From positions 1 to 55,424 of the forward strand of contig DRGC01000030.1 of the NCBI GenBank assembly GCA_011050235.1: a stretch of DNA of 55,424 bases, written 5' to 3'. This DNA comes from Phycisphaerae bacterium. Lineage in GTDB: Bacteria; Planctomycetota; Phycisphaerae; SM23-33. How positions within the stretch are numbered: position 1 is the stretch's first letter; every line of letters begins with the position of its first letter. The notes beneath the pieces are model-generated. The model was not told the origin of the DNA. It was given only the letters and a program-made list of their open reading frames with translations, and ran no database searches. This document shows positions 42,186-49,524 of this stretch, in pieces. A program made the translations under genes and the position numbers.

Positions 42186-43262
42186 CTAGTAGACCTTGGC
42201 CCGCTTTCGCCCGGTCAGCACCTCCAGTGCCGCCAGCGCCAGGGCCTCCATCTCCAAATTTTCAATGATAACATGAACCGGGGCGAGAAACCGAACCCTT
42301 CTACGCAGTTGCCGGCGAAGCATCGGCCCGCGGATCGCCCCGCCGGTGAGCACAATCGCATCCACCTTGCCCGCCAAAACGGTCGCCATCGCACCTATCC
42401 CCTTTGCTACCTGATAGATAAAGGCGTCATAGACGAGCTTGAACTTCCGATGCCCACTGGCGGCCTTCGCCTCTATCCGCCGACAATCGTTCGTGCCCAG
42501 ATGCGCCAGCAACCCGCCCTCGCGGGTGACCAGCCTGGCCGACTCGCTCGCCGAGAGCTTCTTGGCGGCAATGTACTTCAGAAACCCCAGCAAAGGCAAG
42601 GCGCCGGTCCGCTCGGGCGTCATCGGCCCGTCGCCCTCCAAGCCGTTGGTCACATCCACCACCTTGCCCCGGCAGTGAGCGCCGATCGTCACGCCCCCAC
42701 CGAGATGGGCGACGATCAAGTTGAGTTTCTCGTAGGGCTTTCCGAGCCGGGCCGCCACCTTGGCCGCAACGGCCTTTTGGCTGAGAGCGTGGAAGATGCT
42801 CTTTCGCGGGATGTCCGGATGCCCGGAGATGCGAGCGACGTCGGCCATCTCGTCGACCACGACCGGGTTGGCGATGTAGGCGCCCTTGCCCGTCGACTGG
42901 GCCCACGGCCAGATGATCAGCGCGCCGAGGTTCGAGGCGTGCTCGCCGTATTTGCAACTGCTCAGATCCCCCAGCATCCGCCGGTTGACCTTGAAGATTC
43001 CTCCCGGCACGGGCCGAAGCAGCCCGCCTCGACCCACAAAGGCATCGATGTCGGCCAGAGCGACCTTGTGCTCGGCCAGCGCATCGGCCGCCATCCGGCG
43101 GCGGAAGTCCGCCTGCGCGACGACGTTGTCGAATCGGGCGGTAGCGCGGCGGGAGTGCTTCAACTCCTCTTCGAACACGACCTTTGTGCCCGCAAACAGC
43201 GCGATCTTCGTGCTGGTGGACCCGGGATTGACAACGTAGATGTTCGGCCTCTTTCGGCTCAT
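42186..43262 (-). CDS. buk: butyrate kinase
   Basis: ASKHA-fold kinase making ATP from butyryl-, isobutyryl- or isovaleryl-phosphate. The 358-residue product starts NIYVVNPGSTSTKIALFAGT after a short leader, with FVGRGGLLRPVPGGI, GAYIANPVVVDEMAD, AHLGGGVTIGAHCRGKVVDV and IVLTGGAIRGPMLR. ATG 43262 overlaps the ptb stop by 4 nt. Linked to the vor genes, it conserves energy from branched-chain 2-oxoacid oxidation. This kinase is distinct from the BMC AckA-like enzyme at the left. Confidence 0.93.
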   Translation of the reverse strand: MSRKRPNIYVVNPGSTSTKIALFAGTKVVFEEELKHSRRATARFDNVVAQADFRRRMAADALAEHKVALADIDAFVGRGGLLRPVPGGIFKVNRRMLGDLSSCKYGEHASNLGALIIWPWAQSTGKGAYIANPVVVDEMADVARISGHPDIPRKSIFHALSQKAVAAKVAARLGKPYEKLNLIVAHLGGGVTIGAHCRGKVVDVTNGLEGDGPMTPERTGALPLLGFLKYIAAKKLSASESARLVTREGGLLAHLGTNDCRRIEAKAASGHRKFKLVYDAFIYQVAKGIGAMATVLAGKVDAIVLTGGAIRGPMLRRQLRRRVRFLAPVHVIIENLEMEALALAALEVLTGRKRAKVY

Positions 43263-44179
43263 ATCGCCTGCTCGTGCGGCTTGACCACGATCGCCAACGC
43301 AATGGAGTTGAGCTTCGTGATGACAGAATCAGCCCGGCTGGGCCCGACGATCGGGACCCGCGCCCCCATGATTACCGATGCGATCACCGGCTTGCACCAC
43401 AACATCAACGCCTTGTAAAGCACATTGCCCATGCCGATGTCGTGCATCACGATGATGTCGGCCCGACCGGCCACCTCGCCCCGGATGCCCTTGATCGCCG
43501 CCGCCTCAGGCGACAGCGCCACGTCCAGCGAATAAGGCCCTTCCACCACACAGCCGGTGATCGAGCCGCTTTGGTACATTTTCCTAAGCTGTTGGGCGTC
43601 GCTCTGTGATCGGATGCTCGGATCGGTCACGTCTTCCACGAATGACAGGATCGCCACTCGCGGCCGCTCAAAGCCTATAGCGTGGGCCACATCGACGGCA
43701 TTGAGCACGATGTCCCGCTTGCGAGTCAGGTCGGGGTGAATGTTCACGCCGGCGTCGGTAATGATGAGGACACGGTCCTCGGCCGGCACGTTGAACACGC
43801 CTACGTGCGACAGGAACCGATCGGTGCGAAACCCCAGCCGTTTGTCCAGGACGCCCTTCAAGATGGTTCGCGTCGTAGCGACCCCCTTGCACAGGATATC
43901 GGCCCGCCCGGACTGGATCGCCTCCAGCGCAGCATGGACGCTCTGGGAGGGATCGGCGCAGTGGACTTGTTCGAACGGCGACAGATCGACGGCCAGTTGC
44001 TCAGCCGAGGCGGCAATGGCTTGGGTATCGCCGAACAGGATGCTGTCGGCCAGTCCGCGCTCGTAAGAGGCCCGGATGACCTCCAGAACCGCCTGACTCC
44101 CGGCGCCGGCGACGGCCAGGCGCGGCTTGGGCTGACGCTGCTGGGCCAGCGTCAGGATTTCTTCAACATGCGCAATCAT
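43259..44179 (-). CDS. ptb: phosphate butyryltransferase
   Basis: Transfers the acyl group of butyryl- or branched-chain acyl-CoA to phosphate. The 306-residue product has LAVAGAGSQAVLEVIRASYERGL, IQSGRADILCKGVATTRTILKG, DRVLIITDAGVNIHPDL, PYSLDVALSPEAAAIKG and IVMHDIGMGNVLYKALM, all typical of the Ptb/Pta family. ATG 44179 is chosen since it begins the family region; an in-frame extension of 20 residues is Arg/Ser-rich. First gene of the operon, with a promoter at 44268-44297. Confidence 0.92.
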   Translation of the reverse strand: MIAHVEEILTLAQQRQPKPRLAVAGAGSQAVLEVIRASYERGLADSILFGDTQAIAASAEQLAVDLSPFEQVHCADPSQSVHAALEAIQSGRADILCKGVATTRTILKGVLDKRLGFRTDRFLSHVGVFNVPAEDRVLIITDAGVNIHPDLTRKRDIVLNAVDVAHAIGFERPRVAILSFVEDVTDPSIRSQSDAQQLRKMYQSGSITGCVVEGPYSLDVALSPEAAAIKGIRGEVAGRADIIVMHDIGMGNVLYKALMLWCKPVIASVIMGARVPIVGPSRADSVITKLNSIALAIVVKPHEQAI

Positions 44180-44267
44180 GGGCGATGTCCCGCCGCTGCC
44201 CCGGTCGTTTCGACTATCGGCCGGCCTCTTGTCGGCCAAGCCGGCAGCTGGCGAGCGACCGGGTGAG

Positions 44268-44297
44268 TATAGTCCTACTCCCGGCGCTTCTTCAACG
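44268..44297 (-). promoter_or_regulatory. promoter of the ptb-buk-vor operon
   Basis: Reading the minus strand: TTGAAG (44297-44292), 18-nt spacer, TATACT (44273-44268). The leader to ATG 44179 is about 80 nt. Confidence 0.45.
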
Positions 44298-44369
44298 GTC
44301 TTGCTACGTTGGCGTCGATCGGAGCCCGACAGCCCGCGCCCAAATGGCCATCATCGGGCCGGGTCACGG

Positions 44370-44399
44370 TTGACCTGGGCCCACCCGCTTGCGTAAGAT
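44370..44399 (+). promoter_or_regulatory. promoter of the pseudopilin-like gene
   Basis: TTGACC (44370-44375), 18-nt spacer, TAAGAT (44394-44399). The ATG at 44426 has AGAGGAG 7 nt upstream. Confidence 0.45.
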
Positions 44400-44425
44400 A
44401 AGGGTAGACGCCAGAGGAGCCTACG

Positions 44426-45265
44426 ATGACTCAACGCCCCGCCCCGAAGATCTTACCCCGTCGTCCGTTGCGTTCTCGCCGTAACGGCTGGACCATCCAG
44501 GAGATGATCGTGGTCTGTGCCGTGATCGCCGTGTTGACGGCCCTGGTCGTGCCGACCTACACGAACATCAAGGAAACTCAGCGCCGCGCGAAATGCCAAG
44601 CCAATGTCGGCGGATTCGCCAAGATGTGCCACATCTACGCGATGTCCAAGGGCGGCGCCGCCAACCGAGCCAATCGACTGGCCCTGCCGGTGGGCCGAAT
44701 CGACGATCCGACCGATGCAACGGACCAGGACAACTACCTCCAGATTCGCACGGAGACCTACACCGAGCTTCGCACGAACTACGGCCTGAGTGAGCAGTTG
44801 GCCAAATGCGAAAGCGTCAACCTGATCGACCATGACTGGATGTTCAACACGGGCGGAGAGACGATGTACATGGGCCTGATCTATTGGGGGGGGCGCGACG
44901 ACATCATGCCCGGCGCCCCCGGCGATCCGGAGTATTACACGCCCGCGTGGAAGGATATCCACAAGCGCGAGAACCCGCCGGAGTCGGGGATCTGGGAAGA
45001 ATACACGCCGACGACCAACACGCTTGTGACGTGCATGATGTACGACGTCAACGCCGCCGGCAACGCGGGCACCGATGCGCCCGAGGACGTCTCGATCATG
45101 CCGCACGTCGGCAGCCGCTGCAAGACGTTCCCCAGCACCGAGGAGCCTGAACTGGATTCCGTCGGTATAGCGGTGGGCTATCTGGATACGTCCGCCCGCT
45201 GGGTGCCGTTCGGTGAACTCAACCCGCTCGACCAGTTCCAGCGGATCTGGTACTCCCCCAACTAG
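44426..45265 (+). CDS. pseudopilin-like protein with prepilin cleavage site
   Basis: Product of 279 residues. A basic leader of about 21 residues is followed by GWTIQEMIVVCAVIAVLTAL: the Gly before the hydrophobic helix and Glu at +5 fit a type IV prepilin/type II secretion signal. After the helix, NIKETQRRAKCQANVGGFAKM is like the pilin-domain helix seen in planctomycete DUF1559/GspG-type proteins. The rest (about 75-279) is globular and unfamiliar. It may be exported by a type II or IV machine; those genes are not adjacent. Confidence 0.82.
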   Translation: MTQRPAPKILPRRPLRSRRNGWTIQEMIVVCAVIAVLTALVVPTYTNIKETQRRAKCQANVGGFAKMCHIYAMSKGGAANRANRLALPVGRIDDPTDATDQDNYLQIRTETYTELRTNYGLSEQLAKCESVNLIDHDWMFNTGGETMYMGLIYWGGRDDIMPGAPGDPEYYTPAWKDIHKRENPPESGIWEEYTPTTNTLVTCMMYDVNAAGNAGTDAPEDVSIMPHVGSRCKTFPSTEEPELDSVGIAVGYLDTSARWVPFGELNPLDQFQRIWYSPN

Positions 45266-45310
45266 CAACCGCCGCCAACAGCGGCCGCCCTCAACAGCGG
45301 CGGCCGGGCC

Positions 45311-45937
45311 TCAGTCGTTGGACTCGTCGACCCGCGCGAAGTAGGCGGCCTTTTCCAACGCGGTGGTCATGTCCATGTCCTCCACGTGGATGCCCTTCGG
45401 CACGCGCAACCTGACCGGCGCGAAGTTTAGCACGCTGCGCACGCCGGCGCGGACAAGCGCATCACAGGCCGCCTGGGCCTCCCGGGCAGGCACGGCCAGC
45501 ACGGCCACCGTGATCTCCTTCTCGGCGATCAGACGTGGCAGGTCCGCCAATGGATGGCACGGACAGCCGTGGATCGTCCGCCCCGTCTTGGACTCATCCG
45601 CATCGAAAGCCACCGAAAACGACAACTTCGGGCGCCGGCCTCGGAAGTATTCTAGGATCGCCTGCCCCAGGCGCCCCGACCCCACCATCGCAGCGCCCAT
45701 GCCCTGTGGCGCATCCAGAAAGTCCCCGATCGCCTCGATCAGGACCGGCACCTCATACCCCCGCGCCGGGCTGCCGTTGCAGCCGATGACCATCAGATCG
45801 CGGCGGACCTGGGCGGCCGTACTGCCCGCCAGCGAGCCCAGCTGGTGAGAGTAGATGTACGTCTCGCCGGTCTCAGCCAGGGTGTTCAACAAGCGCCGAT
45901 ACGCGCTGAGCCGTCCGATTGTTTTCTCTGAGATCAC
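45311..45937 (-). CDS. rex: redox-sensing transcriptional repressor Rex
   Basis: Represses fermentative and respiratory genes according to NADH/NAD+. The 208-residue product has an N-terminal winged helix (about 1-80; RRLLNTLAETGETYIYSHQL, VRRDLMVIG) and a Rossmann NAD(H)-binding domain with AMVGSGRLGQAILEY (GxGxxG), VAFDADESKTG and VRSVLNFAPV. It lies in the same direction as the aldo/keto reductases upstream in the window and is separated from them by 169 nt with its own promoter. The vor and BMC loci are natural candidate targets, but no Rex box was firmly identified. Confidence 0.95.
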   Translation of the reverse strand: MISEKTIGRLSAYRRLLNTLAETGETYIYSHQLGSLAGSTAAQVRRDLMVIGCNGSPARGYEVPVLIEAIGDFLDAPQGMGAAMVGSGRLGQAILEYFRGRRPKLSFSVAFDADESKTGRTIHGCPCHPLADLPRLIAEKEITVAVLAVPAREAQAACDALVRAGVRSVLNFAPVRLRVPKGIHVEDMDMTTALEKAAYFARVDESND

Positions 45938-46013
45938 TCCCGCTCCTTCAGCCGGCGGGCCTGGTCCAAGCCCTTGTGGGCGTGACGTGTTCTATGAAAC
46001 AGCCAGCCGCGAT

Positions 46014-46042
46014 ATCATACCATCCCCAGCCCCAGGACACAA
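46014..46042 (-). promoter_or_regulatory. promoter of rex
   Basis: Minus strand: TTGTGT (46042-46037), 17-nt spacer, TATGAT (46019-46014). A 14-nt dyad, TGTTCTATGAAACA on the plus strand, lies between the -10 box and the start codon at about 45989-46002 and could be an autoregulatory site. Confidence 0.45.
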
Positions 46043-46106
46043 ACAAAGCAGCGCGGTGGGCCGACGCTCACCACGCTGTCAGTTTCTGCGCCGCCGCTTT
46101 CGGCGA

Positions 46107-47078
46107 CTAGCGCGTTTCGCTCTGCAGGTCCAGCCAGGCAAGGTCGGCCGGTGTTAAATCGATCTCCAGACAGGATACGTTCTGGGCGATCTGGTCGCCG
46201 TCAGCGCCGCCGGTGAACGGGTGGGTCTTCATCGGCTGGGCCAGCACGAACGCCAGGGCGATCTGCGGCAGCGAGACACCCTTTTCGCCGGCTAGTTCCC
46301 ACGCGCGGTCCAGCCGCTTGAAGTTGTCCTCGCAGTACATCGCGTTGACGACGTCTTCTTCGAGGAGCGTCTTGGCTTGCTCGGCGCCGGCCCGCGTGAC
46401 CCGGCCGGACAGGAACCCGCGGCCCAACGACGACCACGAGAAGATAGCCACGTCGTTTTCGGCGTACCACGTTCGGTCGGCGGCATGGGCGGCCCCGCCC
46501 AGACCCACGCAGCCCGGCCAGATCGGCTGGACCATCTCGGCCAAGCTGTACTGCGGGCTCGAGACCGTCATCGGCCTGATGCCCTTGGCGGCGGCGTGGG
46601 CGTTGGCCTCTTTGAGACGCTCGACCGTCCAGTTCGACCCGCCGAACGCGCCGATCTTGCCGGCGTTGTGATACTCATTCAGCACGTCGACAATCTCGCC
46701 GGCCGGCGTCTGCGGATCGTCGCGGTGCAGGGCCAATATCTCGATGTGGTCGAACTGCAACCGATCGAGAGAGATATCAATCTCCTTGGCGATCAACTCC
46801 GGCGTGATCCGATCGTCATCCGTAATCGGGTGGGTCACCTTGTCGAACAGCACGACCTTGTCCCGAACGCCGCGGCTGTGGACCCAATTGGCGAAGGTCT
46901 TCTCGTTGTCGCCGTCAGCGCCGTAGATGTGGGCGCAGTCGAAGCAGTTAATCCCCTGCTCGAACGCCGCATCCAGAATCGCCAGCGACGTGTCCAACTG
47001 CTCGCTGCCGATCATGTCCGTGCCCTGACAGAGACGAGAGACATCCTTCTCCACCCCGGTGACCTTGCCGTACTTCAT
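46107..47078 (-). CDS. aldo/keto reductase 1
   Basis: NAD(P)H-dependent reductase with a TIM barrel, 323 residues. The catalytic tetrad is intact: D47 and Y52 in NCFDCAHIYG, K80 in FDKVTHP, H118 in LALHRDDP. Further family segments: FGGSNWTVERLKEAN, SSPQYSLAEMV, FSWSSLGRGFLSG and ALAFVLAQPMKTHPFTGG. Very close in layout and length to the gene at 47199-48170, so the two are a tandem duplication. Substrate is likely a sugar or sugar-derived aldehyde. Confidence 0.93.
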   Translation of the reverse strand: MKYGKVTGVEKDVSRLCQGTDMIGSEQLDTSLAILDAAFEQGINCFDCAHIYGADGDNEKTFANWVHSRGVRDKVVLFDKVTHPITDDDRITPELIAKEIDISLDRLQFDHIEILALHRDDPQTPAGEIVDVLNEYHNAGKIGAFGGSNWTVERLKEANAHAAAKGIRPMTVSSPQYSLAEMVQPIWPGCVGLGGAAHAADRTWYAENDVAIFSWSSLGRGFLSGRVTRAGAEQAKTLLEEDVVNAMYCEDNFKRLDRAWELAGEKGVSLPQIALAFVLAQPMKTHPFTGGADGDQIAQNVSCLEIDLTPADLAWLDLQSETR

Positions 47079-47102
47079 TTCCTACTCCTTCGCTTGGAAA
47101 AG

Positions 47103-47124
47103 CCCACGCATAGCTATGCGTGGG
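47103..47124. terminator. perfect 22-bp palindrome, likely bidirectional terminator
   Basis: Half-site CCCACGCATAG is repeated exactly in reverse complement with no spacer, and is flanked by AAAAG on the left and TTTTG on the right. It lies between the two aldo/keto reductase genes (minus strand), so would end the upstream transcript. Confidence 0.65.
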
Positions 47125-47198
47125 TTTTGATGCCCTATCGTCACCACTCGGCGCGTCGACCGTGGGGCAGCCTTTGTATCTTGTATCTTGCTCTTCTT

Positions 47199-48170
47199 CT
47201 AGATCGTGTCGCTGCGCAGTTCCAGGTACGCGATCTCCGCATCAGAGAGTTCGACCTCGAACACACGGGCGTTTTCGCGGATCTCGTTGACGGCCGTGCC
47301 GCCGGTGAACGGGAACATGTTCATCGGCTGGGCCAGCACGTAGGCCACCGCCAGCGTCGCCACCGGCACGTTCTTGGCCCCGGCCAACTCGAACGCCCGG
47401 TCCAGCCGGCGGAAGTTATCCTCACTGTACATGCTGCGGGACATGCACTCGTCCATGTCCTCTTTCATCTGCTCGGCGTTTTCGCGCGTGACCCGGCCGG
47501 AGAAGAACCCACGACCCAGGCTCGACCACGGGAACAGCGCCACGTCGTTTTCGGTGTACCATTTTCGGGCCTCGGCCGCTTCGGCGCTGGGCCCGCTGAT
47601 GCCGATGCACCCCCACCACATCGGATCGACCATCTCACCGAGGCTGAAGTGCGGGCTGGAGACCGCCATGGGGACCTTGCCATTCGCCTTGGCGTATTCA
47701 TTCGCCTCAGCCACGCGCTGGTGGGTCCAGTTCGACCCGCCGAAGGCGTTCACCCGCCCGGCGGCGATGTGCTCGTTGAACACGTCGACCAGTTCGCTGA
47801 CCGGCACGGTCACGTCGTCGCGGTGCATGGCCATGATGTCGATGGAGTCAAAGCCCAGAATGTCCAGCGAGTGGGCGATTTCCTCGTTGATCATCTTCGG
47901 CGTGATGTGGTCGTCCGGGCCCATCGGATGGGCGCACTTGCTGAACAGGACCACCTTGTCGCGGATGCCGCGGCCGTTGACCCACTTGCCGAACGTGCCC
48001 TGGTTGCCGTCGCTGTAGATCACGGCGCAGTCGTAGCACGTAATATCCGCCTCGAAAGCCGTGTCCATCAACTCCAGCGAATGGTCCAGCTTGTCCGGAT
48101 CGAGCATGATCGTGCCCTGACAGAGCTTCGAGACCTTCTTATCGACACCGACGATTTGTCCGTATTTCAC
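47199..48170 (-). CDS. aldo/keto reductase 2
   Basis: Tandem paralogue of the 46107-47078 gene, also 323 residues. The tetrad is D47 and Y52 (CYDCAVIYS), K78 (FSKCAHP) and H116 (AMHRDD). The NADP loop region FPWSSLGRGFFSGRV and VLAQPMNMFPFTGGTA match its neighbour. GTG 48170 is chosen because AAGGAG lies 7 nt upstream and the product then aligns with its paralogue from residue 1. The upstream inverted repeat (48191-48308) lies just before it. Confidence 0.93.
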   Translation of the reverse strand: MKYGQIVGVDKKVSKLCQGTIMLDPDKLDHSLELMDTAFEADITCYDCAVIYSDGNQGTFGKWVNGRGIRDKVVLFSKCAHPMGPDDHITPKMINEEIAHSLDILGFDSIDIMAMHRDDVTVPVSELVDVFNEHIAAGRVNAFGGSNWTHQRVAEANEYAKANGKVPMAVSSPHFSLGEMVDPMWWGCIGISGPSAEAAEARKWYTENDVALFPWSSLGRGFFSGRVTRENAEQMKEDMDECMSRSMYSEDNFRRLDRAFELAGAKNVPVATLAVAYVLAQPMNMFPFTGGTAVNEIRENARVFEVELSDAEIAYLELRSDTI

Positions 48171-48190
48171 AACAAGTCTCCTTCGGAGAT

Positions 48191-48308
48191 GTAAGTTCCA
48201 AGCTCCAAACACCAAGTTCCAAACAGATGCTGCTTTCGAGGCATCTTGCCCCAGTCGGGCTCTGCGTTCCTGTTTCTTGGAACTTGTAGATTGGAACTTG
48301 GAACTTCA
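48191..48308. repeat. AT-richer inverted repeat between minus-strand genes
   Basis: Left arm (48191-48226) has repeated AAGTTCCAA/AGCTCCAAA units; the right arm (48270-48308) has the complementary TTGGAACTT units. The middle has a small hairpin GATGC...GCATC (48226-48245). The layout (outer GGAAC/GTTCC unit arms, inner hairpin) is the same as at 11074-11314 but with different base composition. It contains no ORF and lies between the Gfo/Idh stop and the second aldo/keto reductase start. Confidence 0.75.
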
Positions 48309-48320
48309 CTCCAGTGTTTG

Positions 48321-49346
48321 TTACTTACGAGTCTTAGTCTTCTTGACAGCTTTCCTCTTGGTCTTCTTTTCCATCGGGTAAATCAACGGCCATTCGGCCC
48401 GGATGGCGTCGAGCGTCTTCATCACCGCCAGCGAGTCGTCAAGCGGCATGATGTCGGATTCACGCTTGCCGGCGGCCAGACACTTGCCGACCTCGACCGC
48501 CTGATAGTTGTAGCCGTTGCCGACGATCTTCGGGGCGTACTTCTTGACGCCCTTGTCGGTGTAGACCGTGATCGCACCGTTGCGCCACCAGGGCTGCTCC
48601 ATGCGGATGTACCCGTCCGTGCCGAGGATCGTCGCCTCGGCCGGGGTCGTCGTGCGAACGCCGGTGGCGATCATGGCCAGTTCACCGCCGCGATACTTCA
48701 TCACCGCAGCCGCCTGCCCGTCCACGCCCGTCTTGCACATCTCGGCCAGCGATGCGACCTTGACCGACTCGCCCAGGAACATATTCGCCAGCGATACCGC
48801 GTAGACGCCCACGTCCATCAGGCCGCCGCCGCCCATCGCCGGGTTGAACAGACGGCTCTTGGGGTCCACGCCCGCGCGAAAGCCGAAGTCGGCGATCACC
48901 ATCCGCAGATCGCCGATAGCGCCGCTGGCGACCACCTGCCGCGTCTTGATCACCGACGGCAGGAACCGCGACCACATGGCCTCCATCAGGAACACCTTCT
49001 TGCGCCGGGCGGTCTGGATCATCCGCTTGGCCTGGCCGGCGTTGATGGCGAAGGGCTTTTCGACCAGAACGCCCTTGCCCGCATTGAGGCACAGAATCGT
49101 GCTCTCGCAGTGCACGTGGTGCGGCGTGCCGATGTAGATCGCATCCACATCCGGGTCGGCCACGAGGGCCTCGTAGCTGGCGTGCCGGTGGGGAATGTCG
49201 AACCGATCGGCGTACGCATCGGCCGTGGTCTGCTTTCGCGAACCGACGGCCACCAACTTCGCGCTGCGAACGCTGGTCAGCCCTTCCGCAAAAGCGCCGC
49301 AAATACTGCCTGTGCCCAAGATACCCCATCGTGTCGTTTTGGCCAT
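48321..49346 (-). CDS. Gfo/Idh/MocA-family oxidoreductase
   Basis: NAD(P)-dependent sugar or sugar-acid dehydrogenase, 341 residues. The Rossmann domain holds TTRWGILGTGSICGAFAEGL and AVGSRKQTTADAYADRF, then IYIGTPHHVHCESTI and VLVEKPFAINAGQAKRMI with the conserved EKP lysine. The C-terminal domain has VDPKSRLFNPAMGGGGLMDVG. A Lys/Arg-rich tail (KKTKRKAVKKTKTRK) ends the protein. ATG 49346 has AAGGAGA upstream. It is in line with the aldo/keto reductases and may share a carbohydrate pathway. Confidence 0.9.
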   Translation of the reverse strand: MAKTTRWGILGTGSICGAFAEGLTSVRSAKLVAVGSRKQTTADAYADRFDIPHRHASYEALVADPDVDAIYIGTPHHVHCESTILCLNAGKGVLVEKPFAINAGQAKRMIQTARRKKVFLMEAMWSRFLPSVIKTRQVVASGAIGDLRMVIADFGFRAGVDPKSRLFNPAMGGGGLMDVGVYAVSLANMFLGESVKVASLAEMCKTGVDGQAAAVMKYRGGELAMIATGVRTTTPAEATILGTDGYIRMEQPWWRNGAITVYTDKGVKKYAPKIVGNGYNYQAVEVGKCLAAGKRESDIMPLDDSLAVMKTLDAIRAEWPLIYPMEKKTKRKAVKKTKTRK

Positions 49347-49524
49347 TGGGAGAGTCTCCTTCGCAAATTCGTCCAAATAGAAACGTGCAGGCTATCACGG
49401 CCGCCGCCGGAGTCAAGAGGGTTCGCAGGGCGGCTGGAAAGAATTGGTCAAAGGGGGGAACTTCCGGCCGGGGGGGGCGTCTAAGGTCGCAGGCGCAAGG
49501 CGAACGACAGTGGGAGAACCGATC

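Noticed and set aside
47170-47200. Repeated TTGTATC units as a CRISPR or short tandem array
   Set aside because: Only two direct copies and no spacers; too short to call an array.
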